64,000 nucleotides of DNA from Nematopogon swammerdamellus. Its lineage: Eukaryota > Arthropoda > Insecta > Lepidoptera > Adelidae. The DNA is taken from the NCBI GenBank assembly GCA_946902875.1, contig OX336355.1, forward strand, positions 18,571,347 to 18,635,346, given 5' to 3'. The position numbers and the translations under genes were made by a program. The notes beneath the pieces were generated by a model. That model made no database searches, was not told the DNA's origin, and saw only the letters and a list, made by a program, of their open reading frames with translations. Below are positions 30,024 to 40,902 of the stretch, in pieces; within the stretch, counting starts at the first letter, position 1, and the number at the start of each line of letters is the position of its first letter.

Positions 30024-30497
30024 TATACAGGTTGTATCAGGATAGGTTTTCGAAACTTCAGGGTTCGAAAGGGGCCTATATTTGAAGACGAAAAGCTCTG
30101 AAACTTTTTCCCAGGTTCGATCATTTTACAGTACTTTTTGGTGAAAATCTATTCTTCAAGATTTGGTGGATGGTTAACGTCCGCCTTTATTAAATAAAAA
30201 ATAAATTCTAACTCATGAATAAAAATGGGTAGGTTGCATACATAACTAGTACAATTGAACTGCGTGTAGGTAAATTCCAAACACTGAAAGTTCAATAACC
30301 TCAAAAGAAAAAGAGGACTGAATTAGTTCACTGCACTCTCCAGTCTCACTGTCCATCGAGTTTTTATTACAATTTCCAACTTTTGTATGACAAAAAACAA
30401 TGGAATTTCGATTTGAGTGATAAGGATTTTTTTCTTCTAATAATGAGTACTTTCTATTCCTGAAGTTTCTCAAACCTATCCTGATACATCCTGTATA
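30024..30497. mobile_element. MITE-M, complete
   Basis: Terminal inverted repeats of ~37 bp: TATACAGGTTGTATCAGGAT and AGGTTTTCGAAACTTCAGG on the left, the reverse complement on the right ending ATCCTGATACATCCTGTATA. Interior is non-coding. TA at both edges fits Tc1/mariner-type mobilisation (inference). 29574-30023 before and 30498-30767 after are unassigned. Confidence 0.85.
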
Positions 30498-30767
30498 ATA
30501 TGAGTACAATATGCTATGGGTGCGTCGTCTGTTTCGTCTGTTCGTTTACAATTTGAGAACGATTGATCGTAGATGAAGTTATTGTTTTTTTTTCTTTATC
30601 ACTTTATTTTTAACTAATTTTCCCTATTATTTATTCACTTCCGGATTAGTATAGTATGTATTATTTGTAGGTAGTATCTATGTTTCTATTCTATTCTATT
30701 TTATTTTATTCTAGGCTATTTACACTAAATAGCGTACTTCGGTGTAATGATAGAAAGCTATGTATCT

Positions 30768-31165
30768 ACGTGGTTTTTTATAGAACGTGGTTGGCTACAT
30801 CACCTACAACACCCGTGATGTCCGTTCCCTTTGATCTTGCCAGCTGCACTGATCTGTGAGATCAGTGTAGCCGACATGAAATGAAGGGAAGCACTGACAT
30901 GGCACACAGTTCACCCGGTGTTATGAGCTGACATCACGGATGTTGTAGGTGATCTAGCCAACCGTATCAGATTGCATTAAAAAAAAAATTACATAGCCGC
31001 TTCGACCGACCTTTCATTCAGTACGGTGGTACCGATCCAGAGGGGTTAAACAACTACTATCCAGGCAAGGGAAGGGACCTACAGTTTCACTTGAAATTCG
31101 AACCTCAACGGTCGAACGGTGCCCCATACAAAATTTCGACAGCGCTCGAATGTACTTAATTTCAC
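30768..31165 (-). mobile_element. SINE-A with an inverted T1 inside
   Basis: 30774-30850 is minus-strand T1, 30851-30990 is plus-strand T1 with its own polyA, and 30991-31165 returns to minus-strand body and a worn H2. A plus-strand T1 was inserted in, or recombined with, a minus-strand copy. GATCTGTGAGATC marks the turn. Confidence 0.7.
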
Positions 31166-31221
31166 AATCGGACGTCGTTCCATAGAACCTCAAATGTACT
31201 GAGGATGGTACACATACATAC

Positions 31222-31275
31222 ACACCACACGCCGTATCCCGACAATCGGGGTAAGCAGAGTAATCGGTGGTATAT
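31222..31275 (-). mobile_element. Family D 3' fragment
   Basis: CACACGCCGTATCCCGACAA and TCGGGGTAAGCAGAG, the end of D next to (TATG)n (CATACATACA at ~31211). Confidence 0.75.
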
Positions 31276-31604
31276 AATGTAATTTAAATGTTTTCTTGTT
31301 CTAGCTGTTAAACATTTTTCACATTTATAAATTTTGAATCTCTTCAGATTGAAGGAGACGAAAGACATATGCTTGCTTACCTAGTGCAAAAAAATCTATT
31401 GACTGGGGTGAAAACTTCTTCTTGCACAAGAACGACACATATAACGAGGTGCAAGCTCGTTGACGTTTACATGTCAACACGCGTGTTCACACGTGTGGTA
31501 ACACGCTGCGAACTTGAATATATTATTTATAGTCCTGCGGATTTAGGAACGTTTTATACTTGGGGAAAACTTCATGCAAAAGTTTCTTAAATACTTTTAT
31601 CATC

Positions 31605-31708
31605 ACGCTGTATCTCGACAATCAGGGTAAGCGGAGTAATCGGTGTTGTGCGGCAAGAACTCGGGTGCAGTGCCGCACAACACCGACCACCTTCAGCAAG
31701 CAGCTTCC
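31605..31708 (-). mobile_element. Family D 3' fragment
   Basis: ACGCTGTATCTCGACAATCA, GTGTTGTGCGGCAAG and the paired GCCGCACAACACC hairpin half. Ends directly before a SINE-A. 31276-31604 between the two D pieces shows nothing else. Confidence 0.8.
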
Positions 31709-31714
31709 GCCTTT

Positions 31715-32098
31715 GTCAGCCTCGATAGCTCAGTGGTGCAGACAGTCGACTGTCGCTATTTATGGTTAAGCAACGCTGGGCGCGGTCAGTACTTGGATGG
31801 GTGACCGCTCGACCGTTGGAGGCTGACCGTGGTTCGGATTCCACGTAAAACTGTAAGTCCCTTCCCTTCTTACCTTACTAGGTGGTAGGGTTCAACCCGC
31901 CCGGGTTGGTACCACCGCACTGAATGAAACGTCGGTCGAAACGGCTATGTAAATAGTTTGTGTTTTCCGTCAAGTTCCGTGTAGCCGGCACGACCGAAGG
32001 GAAGCACTGACATGACACCTAGTTCACCCGATGTTATGGACTGATATAACGGATATTGTAGGTGATGTAGCCAACCGTGTCAGTTTCCATAAAAAAAA
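31715..32098 (+). mobile_element. SINE-A reference copy (H2-body-T1)
   Basis: H2: GTCAGCCTC at 31715, A box TAGCTCAGTGG at 31726-31736, the 14-base palindrome GACAGTCGACTGTC, 5S-like segment 31765-31808 (GTTAAGCAACGCTGGGCGCG, CAGTACTTGGATGGGTGACC), GAGGCTGAC at 31819-31827 complementary to the start, and T-arm hairpin CGTGGTTCGGATTCCACG holding the B box. Body, T1 and a 9-A tail follow. 384 bp; least damaged copy with the canonical 5S motif. Confidence 0.95.
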
Positions 32099-32149
32099 AT
32101 AGATATTAAGGCAAGATAACTATGAAGGAGCAAGTCGAAGACAGTTACC

Positions 32150-33316
32150 TATTGCATTTTTTTATTGCACCCAAACTGGGTGGCTGTGCTCGAGGACGAA
32201 GGCACAGGCGCAGCCAATTTCAGCCTGGAGGAAGTTCCAGTCCGGCTTGAAGGCGGACTAAAGTAACCAGGAAAAGGCTTTTAATCCGCGATTTGAAGAT
32301 CTGTTAATTGTAAAAGTAGGGAATTGAAGCCCATTCCACACCTTTGCAGTGCGACAGAAGAACGATTTAGAGAATCGTGCTGTTCGAAGAACTCTTCTGT
32401 CGACTACATAAAGGGACGTTCCGCGAGAATATGGCGAGTTTGGCGAGTGCGAACAGGAGGAGAAGAGGATGAGGGAAGCGAGTTCGTCAGAGCAGCGGCC
32501 ACAGTAGTACCGGTAAAACAGGTCCAAATTATTCAACGATGCGTCTGTGCTTTGGTGGTTGAAAGTTCTTAGTGAGTACAGAATCGCCAATGAGACGAAT
32601 GGCTTGTCGTTAAATAGAATCCAAGGCTAAACGAAGGTACTCGGAGATCACTCCCAAAAGTGACTGAAATATTCAATCACTGGTCTTACTTGCGCTTTAT
32701 AAAATATAAGCAGTTGGACGGGTTTAAAAAATTTCCGAAATCGGCATAGGATCCCAAATATTCAGGAGTTCAGGACACTAATAATTTTGCCTTGGACTCG
32801 AAATCCAACGTCTTTGGATACCTCCATCTCTAGGAGGCCCAGGCCACCATCGTTGGAAACTTGACCGCCAGCTTGTAGACGAAAGGGATCCGCCTAGTAG
32901 AGAAGACTCAAGCATGTGTCTTGGCTATGTTGAAGTTGACTAGTTCTCCTTCCCCCGAGAGGATAGTCTTTCAAGAATTAGGTCAACCTGAGCAACAGTG
33001 TCATATTTCGCATTTGCTGCTGAGACCCTTCTACCCTTACAGTTTTTGGTGGAACCTTCGTGCACCGTGCTGTCGTCCGCGCAACAATGTATTTCACCGA
33101 GCGAGAGCATGTCGTTAATAAATATCAGAAACAGCGTAGGCGACAGCACGGATCCTTGTGGAACACCAGCATTGATTGAGTAATTGGCTGAGCACGGATC
33201 ATCTAGGGTGACAAAGTAGACTGACCACTCAAAAAACTGGAGATTCAAGCGCACAATTTTGTAAGGACACCACCGTAGGCTGGCGGGAAGCTTACTAAGG
33301 AGTGCCAGACGCAATT
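32150..33316 (-). pseudogene. LINE-gamma 3' half: RT and C-terminal domain, degenerate
   Basis: From 33316 down: an RT segment with NAGVPQGSVLSPTLF, LIFINDML and CADDST (Cys for the usual Tyr of YADD), then frame-shifted remains of the connection region, VIEYFSHFWE, then LFYRYYCGRCSDELASLI and TARFSKSFFCRTAKVWNG, and the 3' UTR with GGCGCAGCC and an A tail (T tract) at ~32155. Order is that of CR1/jockey-like LINEs. Several stops and shifts; inactive. 5' truncated upstream of the RT palm. Confidence 0.82.
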
Positions 33317-34082
33317 ACTAAAACGCTACGTGTGAAACTGAGTTAGCACTCAAAGTAACATGCCAAAGCGATCCGCTATCATCTGGCGCATCTTGTTAGC
33401 GCTTCCGGGCTCAAGCGTGATAACTAGCGTTGATATTTCTATCATTTTACCCTGACTGGCGAATGGAGTTGGAAGACGTTACGTTCTCGTACATAAGTAG
33501 TTAATAAAGATGCGGCTTTGAAACTGTCGTTATTCTATGTTAAAGACAGCCAAGATAACATGTTGCTTCCGTGCTAATGATAAATTGCAGACGCCACATT
33601 TTATAATTATGATATTATTACACCTTATGCCACTTTATCTGTGGAAAGGGCGGACTTATTGTCTTAAGCAATTTCCTGAAGTCTATTTCAACATTTTCAG
33701 TTTTCATGTTAAAATTTTGATTTGATTTTTGAATTTTATTTGTCCATAAAAAATGTAATTCACATTATTTCATGTATATTCTTCATTCGCCGCTTTGGAA
33801 TTCTCAGCATCACTGCGTCGGTCTCCTATCTTGCTCTCGCCCATGAGTCCCCAGTGAGGAGCAGATTGGCGATCTTCTTCTATTGAGCTGTGAGAGTAGT
33901 CCATCAAGGTATCCTGTCATACATTTTATTACAATAATTATGTATGTATTTATGGCAGCTTGCTTCTGGATAATTTAAATTTTTACTTCTAATTCCAATT
34001 AATTCCAAATATTAATTCAATTTTATAATTCAATAAACTACTTATACCGTAAAATTAAATCTCGTGACGATTATCAAATGTG
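33317..34082. other. No recognised feature
   Basis: Non-coding without partners in this window. Confidence 0.4.
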
Positions 34083-34172
34083 GCGCGTGCGACACGTCAC
34101 GACGCGTGAAGCGTGACGTGACACGTCGTGTGACGCGTGCCAGACGTCATAACGCGTGGGGCGCGTGACGTC
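34083..34172. promoter_or_regulatory. Cluster of CRE-like ACGTCA/ACGCGT motifs (tentative)
   Basis: Within 90 bases there are repeated ACGTCA/TGACGT, CACGTC and ACGCGTG elements in both orientations, in an otherwise AT-rich stretch. Could be a binding-site cluster or simply a short degenerate tandem repeat. 34173-34571 beyond it is unassigned. Confidence 0.3.
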
Positions 34173-34571
34173 CAATCTATTGTCTCTAGTCGCATGAGTC
34201 GTGTCGTGAACTTCCACCGTGATGTTATAAAATGTATTAATTTTATATCAATAAGGTGTACGCATGTATGCGTATGCATGTGTGCATGATATACAGATGC
34301 ACGTGTTAGTTAGGATGTGCGCTGACTTCATGCGGTAGGTCTTAAGGGGTTAGAGATAAAGTGGGTTTAGATGAAGGCGACAAAGTGAGAACGCAGTGAT
34401 TTATTTATTTAAACTAGTTAGGTATAAGATTAATTTGAAATGTTACGTTTCCCCTCAATCTCTGTATGTTTTCGAACATAAAGACGAGAGTCATTGAAAA
34501 AATTGTGCTCAAACTCTGTGTACAGATGTAGTGTCTGGAATAACATAAATAGAATAATTGTTATTAGGACT

Positions 34572-34822
34572 TTTTTCTTTTTTTTTTCTTTTTTTTTTTT
34601 TTACTGAAACTGACATCACTTAAACCACCCGTGATGTCACCCTGTAACACCTTTGTGAAGTAAATGCCATATCAGTGCTTCCCTTTGGTCGTATTGGCTA
34701 CACTGGACTGGACGAAAAATACGAATTTACATAGCCGTTTCAACCAACCAGTCATTCCGTACTGTGGGTCCAGCCCGAGAGGGTTAAACCCTACCACCTA
34801 GTAAGGTAAGAAAGGAAAACTT
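34572..34822 (-). mobile_element. SINE-A 3' part (body-T1), diverged
   Basis: Long T tract, ACTGAAACTGACATCACTTA, CCGTGATGTCACCC, then reversed body with CCCTACCACCTAGTAAGG. H2 absent. More diverged than the other copies. Confidence 0.8.
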
Positions 34823-35399
34823 CCTGCTGTCAAACATAAAATAAAATATAGAAGACAGGGTATTCTTTACAGTAGACAAATTAGGTGATCCGAGAGTTCA
34901 AGGATGGTCAGAACTCGTTGGGTCGAAGAAACGCACAATGTTTGCTGCGAGTACCTTTCAGTGCACCACCAGCGGATCTACCAAGAGTTTTAGTAACTAT
35001 CACTTCGAAAATCGTTCACATAAATTTCTAAGAAAAAACGGGCAGCGTATCTAGCGTAATGATGTGATGATTAAGGTTTTTTAACGATATGATCGACTCA
35101 CTTTACTAATACTCAAAAGTATGCCTTCAGAACAATTCTGTGAAATGTTGTGTCATGCCATGCGTGTCATGTAAGCCCGCCGCAAGACGCGCGTGACTCC
35201 GCCCACCATCGCCCCGCTGCGCTGCTCTGCGCCGCTGTTGCCTTGCGCACGCGCCGCCGCTGTCGAAGGCAAACTTTCAATATCTCTGCCCATTACAGAT
35301 ATGTACTATGATGGTGCATACATTTCAATCCAGAGATTTGCAATGAAGCCTCTACAATGGAAACGAAGCAAGAAAGAAAGATCAAGCATTCTTATCTGT
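34823..35399. other. No recognised feature
   Basis: Mostly AT-rich; a GC-rich patch at 35170-35270 (CTGCGCTGCTCTGCGCCGCT) has no assigned role. Confidence 0.4.
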
Positions 35400-35444
35400 A
35401 CAAAATGTTACCAGACGGTCGGACGGACGGACGGACGGACATCC

Positions 35445-35480
<36 letters not shown>

Positions 35481-35525
35481 GGCATAGGCTTAGTAATAAG
35501 GTACCGGATACGGAACCCTAATAAA
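35400..35525 (-). repeat. Repeat F end with (GGAC)n/(CAGA)n
   Basis: (GGAC)n at ~35419-35440 and (CAGA)n at ~35444-35481 followed by GGCATAGGCTTAGTAATAAG and GGATACGGAACCCTAATAAA, the mirror of the F end at 41960-42060. Confidence 0.7.
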
Positions 35526-35529
35526 ATCA

Positions 35530-36412
35530 ACCTTTAATAATTCTTTAACTACTAGCTTATTTCTTTTTTTTTTTGTTAAGAGGTTTCCCGAAGAAAAATT
35601 ATGTGATGCAAAAGGCGAACTTATTTGAGAATGAAATATTACCCGGACAATATTATAAATTATGCTATCAATACCACAGAAAATTATTTTTGATTTCTGT
35701 GATCAACACCGTGAGCGTTATTTCGCAAGCAGTGGCGTTATTGGCTGTCTCTGTTCTTCCATTCACGTTTTGGGTACAGCAAACCGTGACGGCTGTCTAT
35801 AAAAAAAAAAATTGGTTGTCTGTAAAGTCGGTTTACGGACGATAGTTTTACGTGATGACGTGGAATAATCGTAGTACATAGATCAAAGATCAGTAATTTC
35901 TATTTCCAGTAGAAAGATTAATCATCTTGTGACTGGCCATCAAAACTTCTGTTGTCTGATCTTGACAGTTTTACTTCTTAAGACGTTTCCATGGTAACTT
36001 TGAATATCAACGTGACACGCTTTCGTGCGTGCAGCCGCTGCTCATCAATTTATAAGACGTGACGTCATCACGTCAAAAATCATGCACACGACAGTACTCA
36101 GCACCGTACTACAGCTTTCCTTGTTAGGACAATTCTGATGTTTTCCTTCACGTGTGTCTATCTTCACCAGGCACTAGTAGTAATGTCTACGCACGTGCCG
36201 TGGGTGTGCACCACCCCCGCTTGCTGTCGTCCCTCTCGGCGGTTCCTAGTAATTATGACATGAATATCGTGTCCACTATTCTAATAGGAAAGAGCTCACG
36301 ATCATTCAACACGATCTCTCGCAAGCTATGTTCGTTGCCTACTAATTATATTTACGTTGATGTCTAGGAAAATATTAAAAAGAATTGTAAAATTTACATC
36401 AGATGGGAAAAA
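35530..36412. other. No recognised feature
   Basis: Non-coding. A TGACGTCATCACGTC motif at ~36061 is noted but isolated. Confidence 0.4.
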
Positions 36413-36752
36413 ATACATACATACATACATATCACACACGCTAAATCCCGACAATCGGGGTAAGCAGAGTAATCGGTGTTGTGCTGCAAGAACTCTGGTC
36501 AATTACAGCACAACACCAACCACCACGTTTCGCAAAGTATTCGAACAAGATTCAATCGATCAAGCAGCAAGTACGGCACGAAGACCCACCTGCTGCATGA
36601 CTCGGTGGAAGTACCGTGCCAAGGTGAGAGGTGGCGAGCCTGTCGCCCTTTAGCACGGTATCTTGTCCTTATCCCTTAGTCGCCTTTTACGACATGCATG
36701 GGGAGAGTTGCAGTGGGGATATTCTTTTTAAGTACCGGCCCCACACGGTACG
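36413..36752 (-). mobile_element. Family D, full length
   Basis: Minus strand: H1 from 36752, GCCTCTCACC-type segment (CACCTTGGCACGGTACTTCC), ACCGAGTCATGCAGCAGG, TTCGAATACTTTGCGAAACG, a GGTGTTGTGCTG...CAGCACAACACC hairpin, GATTGTCGGGATTTAGCG and (TATG)n. Best reference for the family. Downstream at ~36780-36885 a short frame with EERFHILMECERN resembles a LINE zinc-binding end but is too short to assign. Confidence 0.88.
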
Positions 36753-37019
36753 GGAAAAAAATTTTACCCATTTATCCCTTCCCTTCTTGTGTTGTGCGAA
36801 AAAGTGTGTGCTAAAGTGGAGGAACGCTTCCATATATTGATGGAGTGTGAACGGAATGAAAATATAAGGAAAAAATCTCAAATCAATCAATCAATCAAAA
36901 AAGTGTTCATTAGCGTTTGTTTATCTGGGCCGAAAGTTCAACCCTTATATGCTGAACCCTCTATTTTTGAACTTCACAGTGATCCGCTCTCACTCGATCG
37001 ATGGCTGAACGTGTTTCAT

Positions 37020-37497
37020 ATTTCACGTAAAACTGTAGGTCCCTTCCCTTCTTACCTTACTACGTTTTACTTTACTAGGTACATAAACAAATTTCACGCC
37101 ACGCCACTGCTAGGTGGTAGGGTTTATCTCGCCCGGGTTGGTACCACCGCACTGAATGGAAACGTTGGTCGAAACTGTTATTTAATATATCGTGTTTTCC
37201 GTCCATTTCAGTATAGCCGACATGAAATGAAGGGAAGCACTGACACGGCACCTAGTTCACTGACATCACGGATGTTGTAGTTGATGTAGCCAACTGTGTC
37301 AGTATCTATAAAAAAAGGCCGGTCGAAGCGGCTATGTAAATAGTTCGCGTTTTCCTTCCAGTTCAGAGTAGCCGGCACGACCAAAAGAAAGCACTGACAT
37401 AGCACCTAGTTGACTTAGGTGTTATGACGGGTGTAATCCGTGTAATACGTTCAGTAATAGTAGGCTCATGTAGCCAAACATGTCAGTTTCCATGTAG
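37020..37497 (+). mobile_element. SINE-A fragment followed by a second T1
   Basis: 37020-37315 has the end of H2, a body with an insertion (CATAAACAAATTTCACGCCA), and T1 with ATAAAAAAA. 37317-37497 is another T1 in the same direction, diverged, ending GTGTCAGTTTCCATG without polyA. Confidence 0.75.
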
Positions 37498-37574
37498 TAC
37501 TAGTTTTTGAAATCATTCGAGCATAGCAGTTCAAAAAAATCCTTATCATTACAATCCAGCCTTATTAACACATT

Positions 37575-39916
37575 AAATATTGTCTGTTTCATCTTCATAG
37601 TGCACTGGCAGTTAGCCAGCGCAAGATTTGATACTTTTTAAATATTGTCTGTTTCATCTTCATAGTGCACTGGCAGTTAGCCAGCGCAAGATTTTATACT
37701 TTTTAAATATTGTCTGTTTCATCTTCATAGTGCACTGGCAGTTAGCCAGCGCAAGATTTTATACTTTTTAAATATTGTCTGTTTCATCTTCATAGTGCAC
37801 TGGCAGTTAGCCAGCGCAAGATTTGATACTTTTTAAATATTGTCTGTTTCATCTTCATAGTGCACTGGCAGTTAGCCAGCGCAAGATTTTATACTTTTTA
37901 AATATTGTCTGTTTCATCTTCATAGTGCACTGGCAGTTAGCCAGCGCAAGATTTGATACTTTTTAAATATTGTCTGTTTCATCTTCATAGTGCACTGGCA
38001 GTTAGCCAGCGCAAGATTTTATACTTTTTAAATATTGTCTGTTTCATCTTCATAGTGCACTGGCAGTTAGCCAGCGCAAGATTTGATACTTTTTAAATAT
38101 TGTCTGTTTCATCTTAATAGTGCACTGGCAGTTAGCCAGCGCAAGATTTTATACTTTTTAAATATTGTCTGTTTCATCTTCATAGTGCACCTGGCAGTTA
38201 GCCAGCGCAAGATTTTATACTTTTTAAATATTGTCTGTTTCATCTTCATAGTGCACTGGCAGTTAGTCAGCGCAAGATTTGATACTTTTTAAATATTGTC
38301 TGTTTCATCTTCATAGTGCACTGGCAGTTAGCCAGCGCAAGATTTATACTTTTTAAATATTGTCTGTTTCATCTTCATAGTGCACTGGCAGTTAGCCAGC
38401 GCAAGATTTGATACTTTTTAAATATTGTCTGTTTCATCTTCATAGTGCACTGGCAGTTAGCCAGCGCAAGATTTTATACTTTTTAAATATTGTCTGTTTC
38501 ATCTTCATAGTGCACTGGCAGTTAGCCAGCGCAAGATTTTATACTTTTTAAATATTGTATGTTTCATCTTCATAGTGCACTGGCAGTTAGCCAGCGCAAG
38601 ATTTGATACTTTTTAAATATTGTATGTTTCATCTTCATAGTGCACTGGCAGTTAGCCAGCGCAAGATTTGATACTTTTTAAATATTGTATGTTTCATCTT
38701 CATAGTGCACTGGCAGTTAGCCAGCGCAAGATTTGATACTTTTTAAATATTGTCTGTTTCATCTTCATAGTGCACTGGCAGTTAGCCAGCGCAAGATTTT
38801 ATACTTTTTAAATATTGTCTGTTTCATCTTCATAGTGCACTGGCAGTTAGCCAGCGCAAGATTTGATACTTTTTAAATATTGTCTGTTTCATCTTCATAG
38901 TGCACTGGCAGTTAGCCAGCGCAAGATTTGATACTTTTTAAATATTGTATGTTTCATCTTCATAGTGCACTGGCAGTTAGCCAGCGCAAGATTTGATACT
39001 TTTTAAATATTGTCTGTTTCATCTTCATAGTGCACTGGCAGTTAGCCAGCGCAAGATTTTATACTTTTTAAATATTATCTGTTTCATCTTCATAGTGCAC
39101 CTGGCAGTTAGCCAGCGCAAGATTTTATACTTTTTAAATATTGTCTGTTTCATCTTCATAGTGCACTGGCAGTTAGCCAGCGCAAGATTTTATACTTTTT
39201 AAATATTATCTGTTTCATCTTCATAGTGCACTGGCAGTTAGCCAGCGCAAGATTTTATACTTTTTAAATATTGTCTGTTTCATCTTCATAGTGCACTGGC
39301 AGTTAACCAGCGCAAGATTTTATACTTTTTAAATATTGTCTGTTTCATCTTCATAGTGCACTGGCAGTTAGCCAGCGCAAGATTTTATACTTTTTAAATA
39401 TTGTCTGTTTCATCTTCATAGTGCACTGGCAGTTAACCAGCGCAAGATTTTATACTTTTTAAATATTGTCTGTTTCATCTTCATAGTGCACTGGCAGTTA
39501 GCCAGCGCAAGATTTTATACTTTTTAAATATTGTCTGTTTCATCTTCATAGTGCACTGGCAGTTAACCAGCGCAAGATTTTATACTTTTTAAATATTGTC
39601 TGTTTCATCTTCATAGTGCACTGGCAGTTAGCCAGCGCAAGATTTTATACTTTTTAAATATTGTCTGTTTCATCTTCATAGTGCACTGGCAGTTAACCAG
39701 CGCAAGATTTTATACTTTTTAAATATTGTCTGTTTCATCTTCATAGTGCACTGGCAGTTAGCCAGCGCAAGATTTTATACTTTTTAAATATTGTCTGTTT
39801 CATCTTCATAGTGCACTGGCAGTTAACCAGCGCAAGATTTTATACTTTTTAAATATTGTCTGTTTCATCTTCATAGTGCACTGGCAGTTAGCGAGCGCAA
39901 GATTTTATACTTTTTT
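37575..39916. repeat. 65-bp satellite, ~36 tandem copies
   Basis: Unit starts AAATATTGTCTGTTTCATCT, continues TCATAGTGCACTGGCAGTTA and GCCAGCGCAAGATT, and ends TATACTTTTT. Copies differ by 0-3 bases: TTTG/TTTT before ATAC, TTGTCTG/TTGTATG/TTATCTG, GTTAGCC/GTTAACC, and three single-base indels. Each unit holds a CTGGC-AGTTA-GCCAG hairpin. From ~39230 to the end GTTAGCC and GTTAACC strictly alternate, a 130-bp dimer. Small frames across it are artefacts of the repeat. Confidence 0.97.
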
Positions 39917-39935
39917 CCATAGAGACAATCTATGC

Positions 39936-40712
39936 CAGCCATACTAAAAGTGTGCTCCGCGGAGCCCTAGGGCTCCGCGGAGCCTCTGTGGGGGCTCCGC
40001 GAGAATAAGAGAAAAAAATATATAAAAAATACACCTCTCCTCTCTGGCTCGATTCAGCTCGGCTGCGCAGACGAACTCAACTCGACTCTCTTCTATCAAA
40101 CCTGATATCAATATCAAGCAATTGATGAAAAATAAGAAACAGTACAAAGGTAGCCGGGAGTGGATGGATGAGAAGAGCGGAAGACCGCGTGTGGTGGCGT
40201 GCCTTGGGAGAGGCCTATGTCCAGCAGTGGACCGATACAGGCTGATGATGATGAAGAAACAGTTTCATACTGCACTGGCTATAGGGACAATCTATGCTTT
40301 TCAAAATTAAAATATTTTAGTTTGTTTCGAATGTAATCCTGTTTTGTTCTTGTTATTGTTTTGCTTTGTAATGTGCAGTTCGGCCCTAGAGTTCTAAATC
40401 TCAACATGTAAACTCAATTTATAACGTGGAATAAATGATTTCACTGCATCGTCTATCCGAGTTTCTTTCAAGATAGAGAACAAGAATATTAAGCATTCAC
40501 TGGTGAAAGTAATCACCAGTGCAAAACCTCCCATTAGATAGGTATTGAATTATTGTTTTTCTCTTTTATATTATATATAATATTATGTAAGTAACTGTTA
40601 CATATTAATAATAAAGAATGCACAAAAACTATTTTTTGTTAACTTTTAGTGCTCCGTCAAAAATTTCGCTTTCCAAAAGGTATCCGTCACCAAAAAAGTT
40701 TGAGAACCGCTG
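39936..40712. mobile_element. Non-autonomous hAT-like element
   Basis: Right end GTTTGAGAACCGCTG at 40698-40712; left end CAGCCATACTAAAAGTG at 39936 (diverged from CAGCGGTTCTCAAA). Flanking 8-mers ATCTATGC (39928) and ACCTATGC (40713) match at 7 of 8 positions, a hAT-type target duplication. Interior starts with the palindrome GCTCCGCGGAGCCCTAGGGC-TCCGCGGAGC. No transposase. Holds an RTE insertion. Confidence 0.75.
40144..40253 (+). pseudogene. RTE-type LINE 3' end with target duplication
   Basis: AGGTAGCCGGGAGTGGATGG, AGAAGAGCGGAAGACCGCGT, CCTTGGGAGAGGCCTATGTC and CAGCAGTGGACC encode the end of an RTE protein (..EAYVQQWTDTG in homologues), with a GATGATGATG tail. AAGAAACAGT flanks it on both sides (40134-40143 and 40254-40263). 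5' truncated. Confidence 0.88.
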
Positions 40713-40902
40713 ACCTATGCTATTCAAATTATATTGGTATTTTTCTAATGTTTCGAAGGGGGGTGTTTTTATCTTGTCCTTGTTATGACTTTTGAGCATG
40801 GCTTTGAAAAATGTTCAGTTTATGCCGACACGCGTAAATTATAACATGTGTTTTGGATCTTGATTACATCTTAGCATCGTCTGAAAGTGTTTTATTCACC
40901 AT

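Noticed and set aside
31765..31808. A 5S rRNA gene or pseudogene on its own
   Set aside because: Only the internal ~44 nt is present, always in the same SINE context in about 11 copies, so it is part of a retroposon head.
36055..36085. CRE-like promoter with TGACGTCATCACGTCA
   Set aside because: A single site without a nearby gene or start signal.
36780..36890. LINE zinc-knuckle end (EERFHILMECERN)
   Set aside because: Suggestive of the His/Cys end of some LINE ORFs but only ~25 residues and no flanking support.
37575..39916. CRISPR-like array or coding repeats (short frames at 38083 and 38993)
   Set aside because: The 65-bp units are contiguous with no spacers; the frames arise because 65 bp shifts frame and happens to avoid stops for three units. 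Context is eukaryotic.
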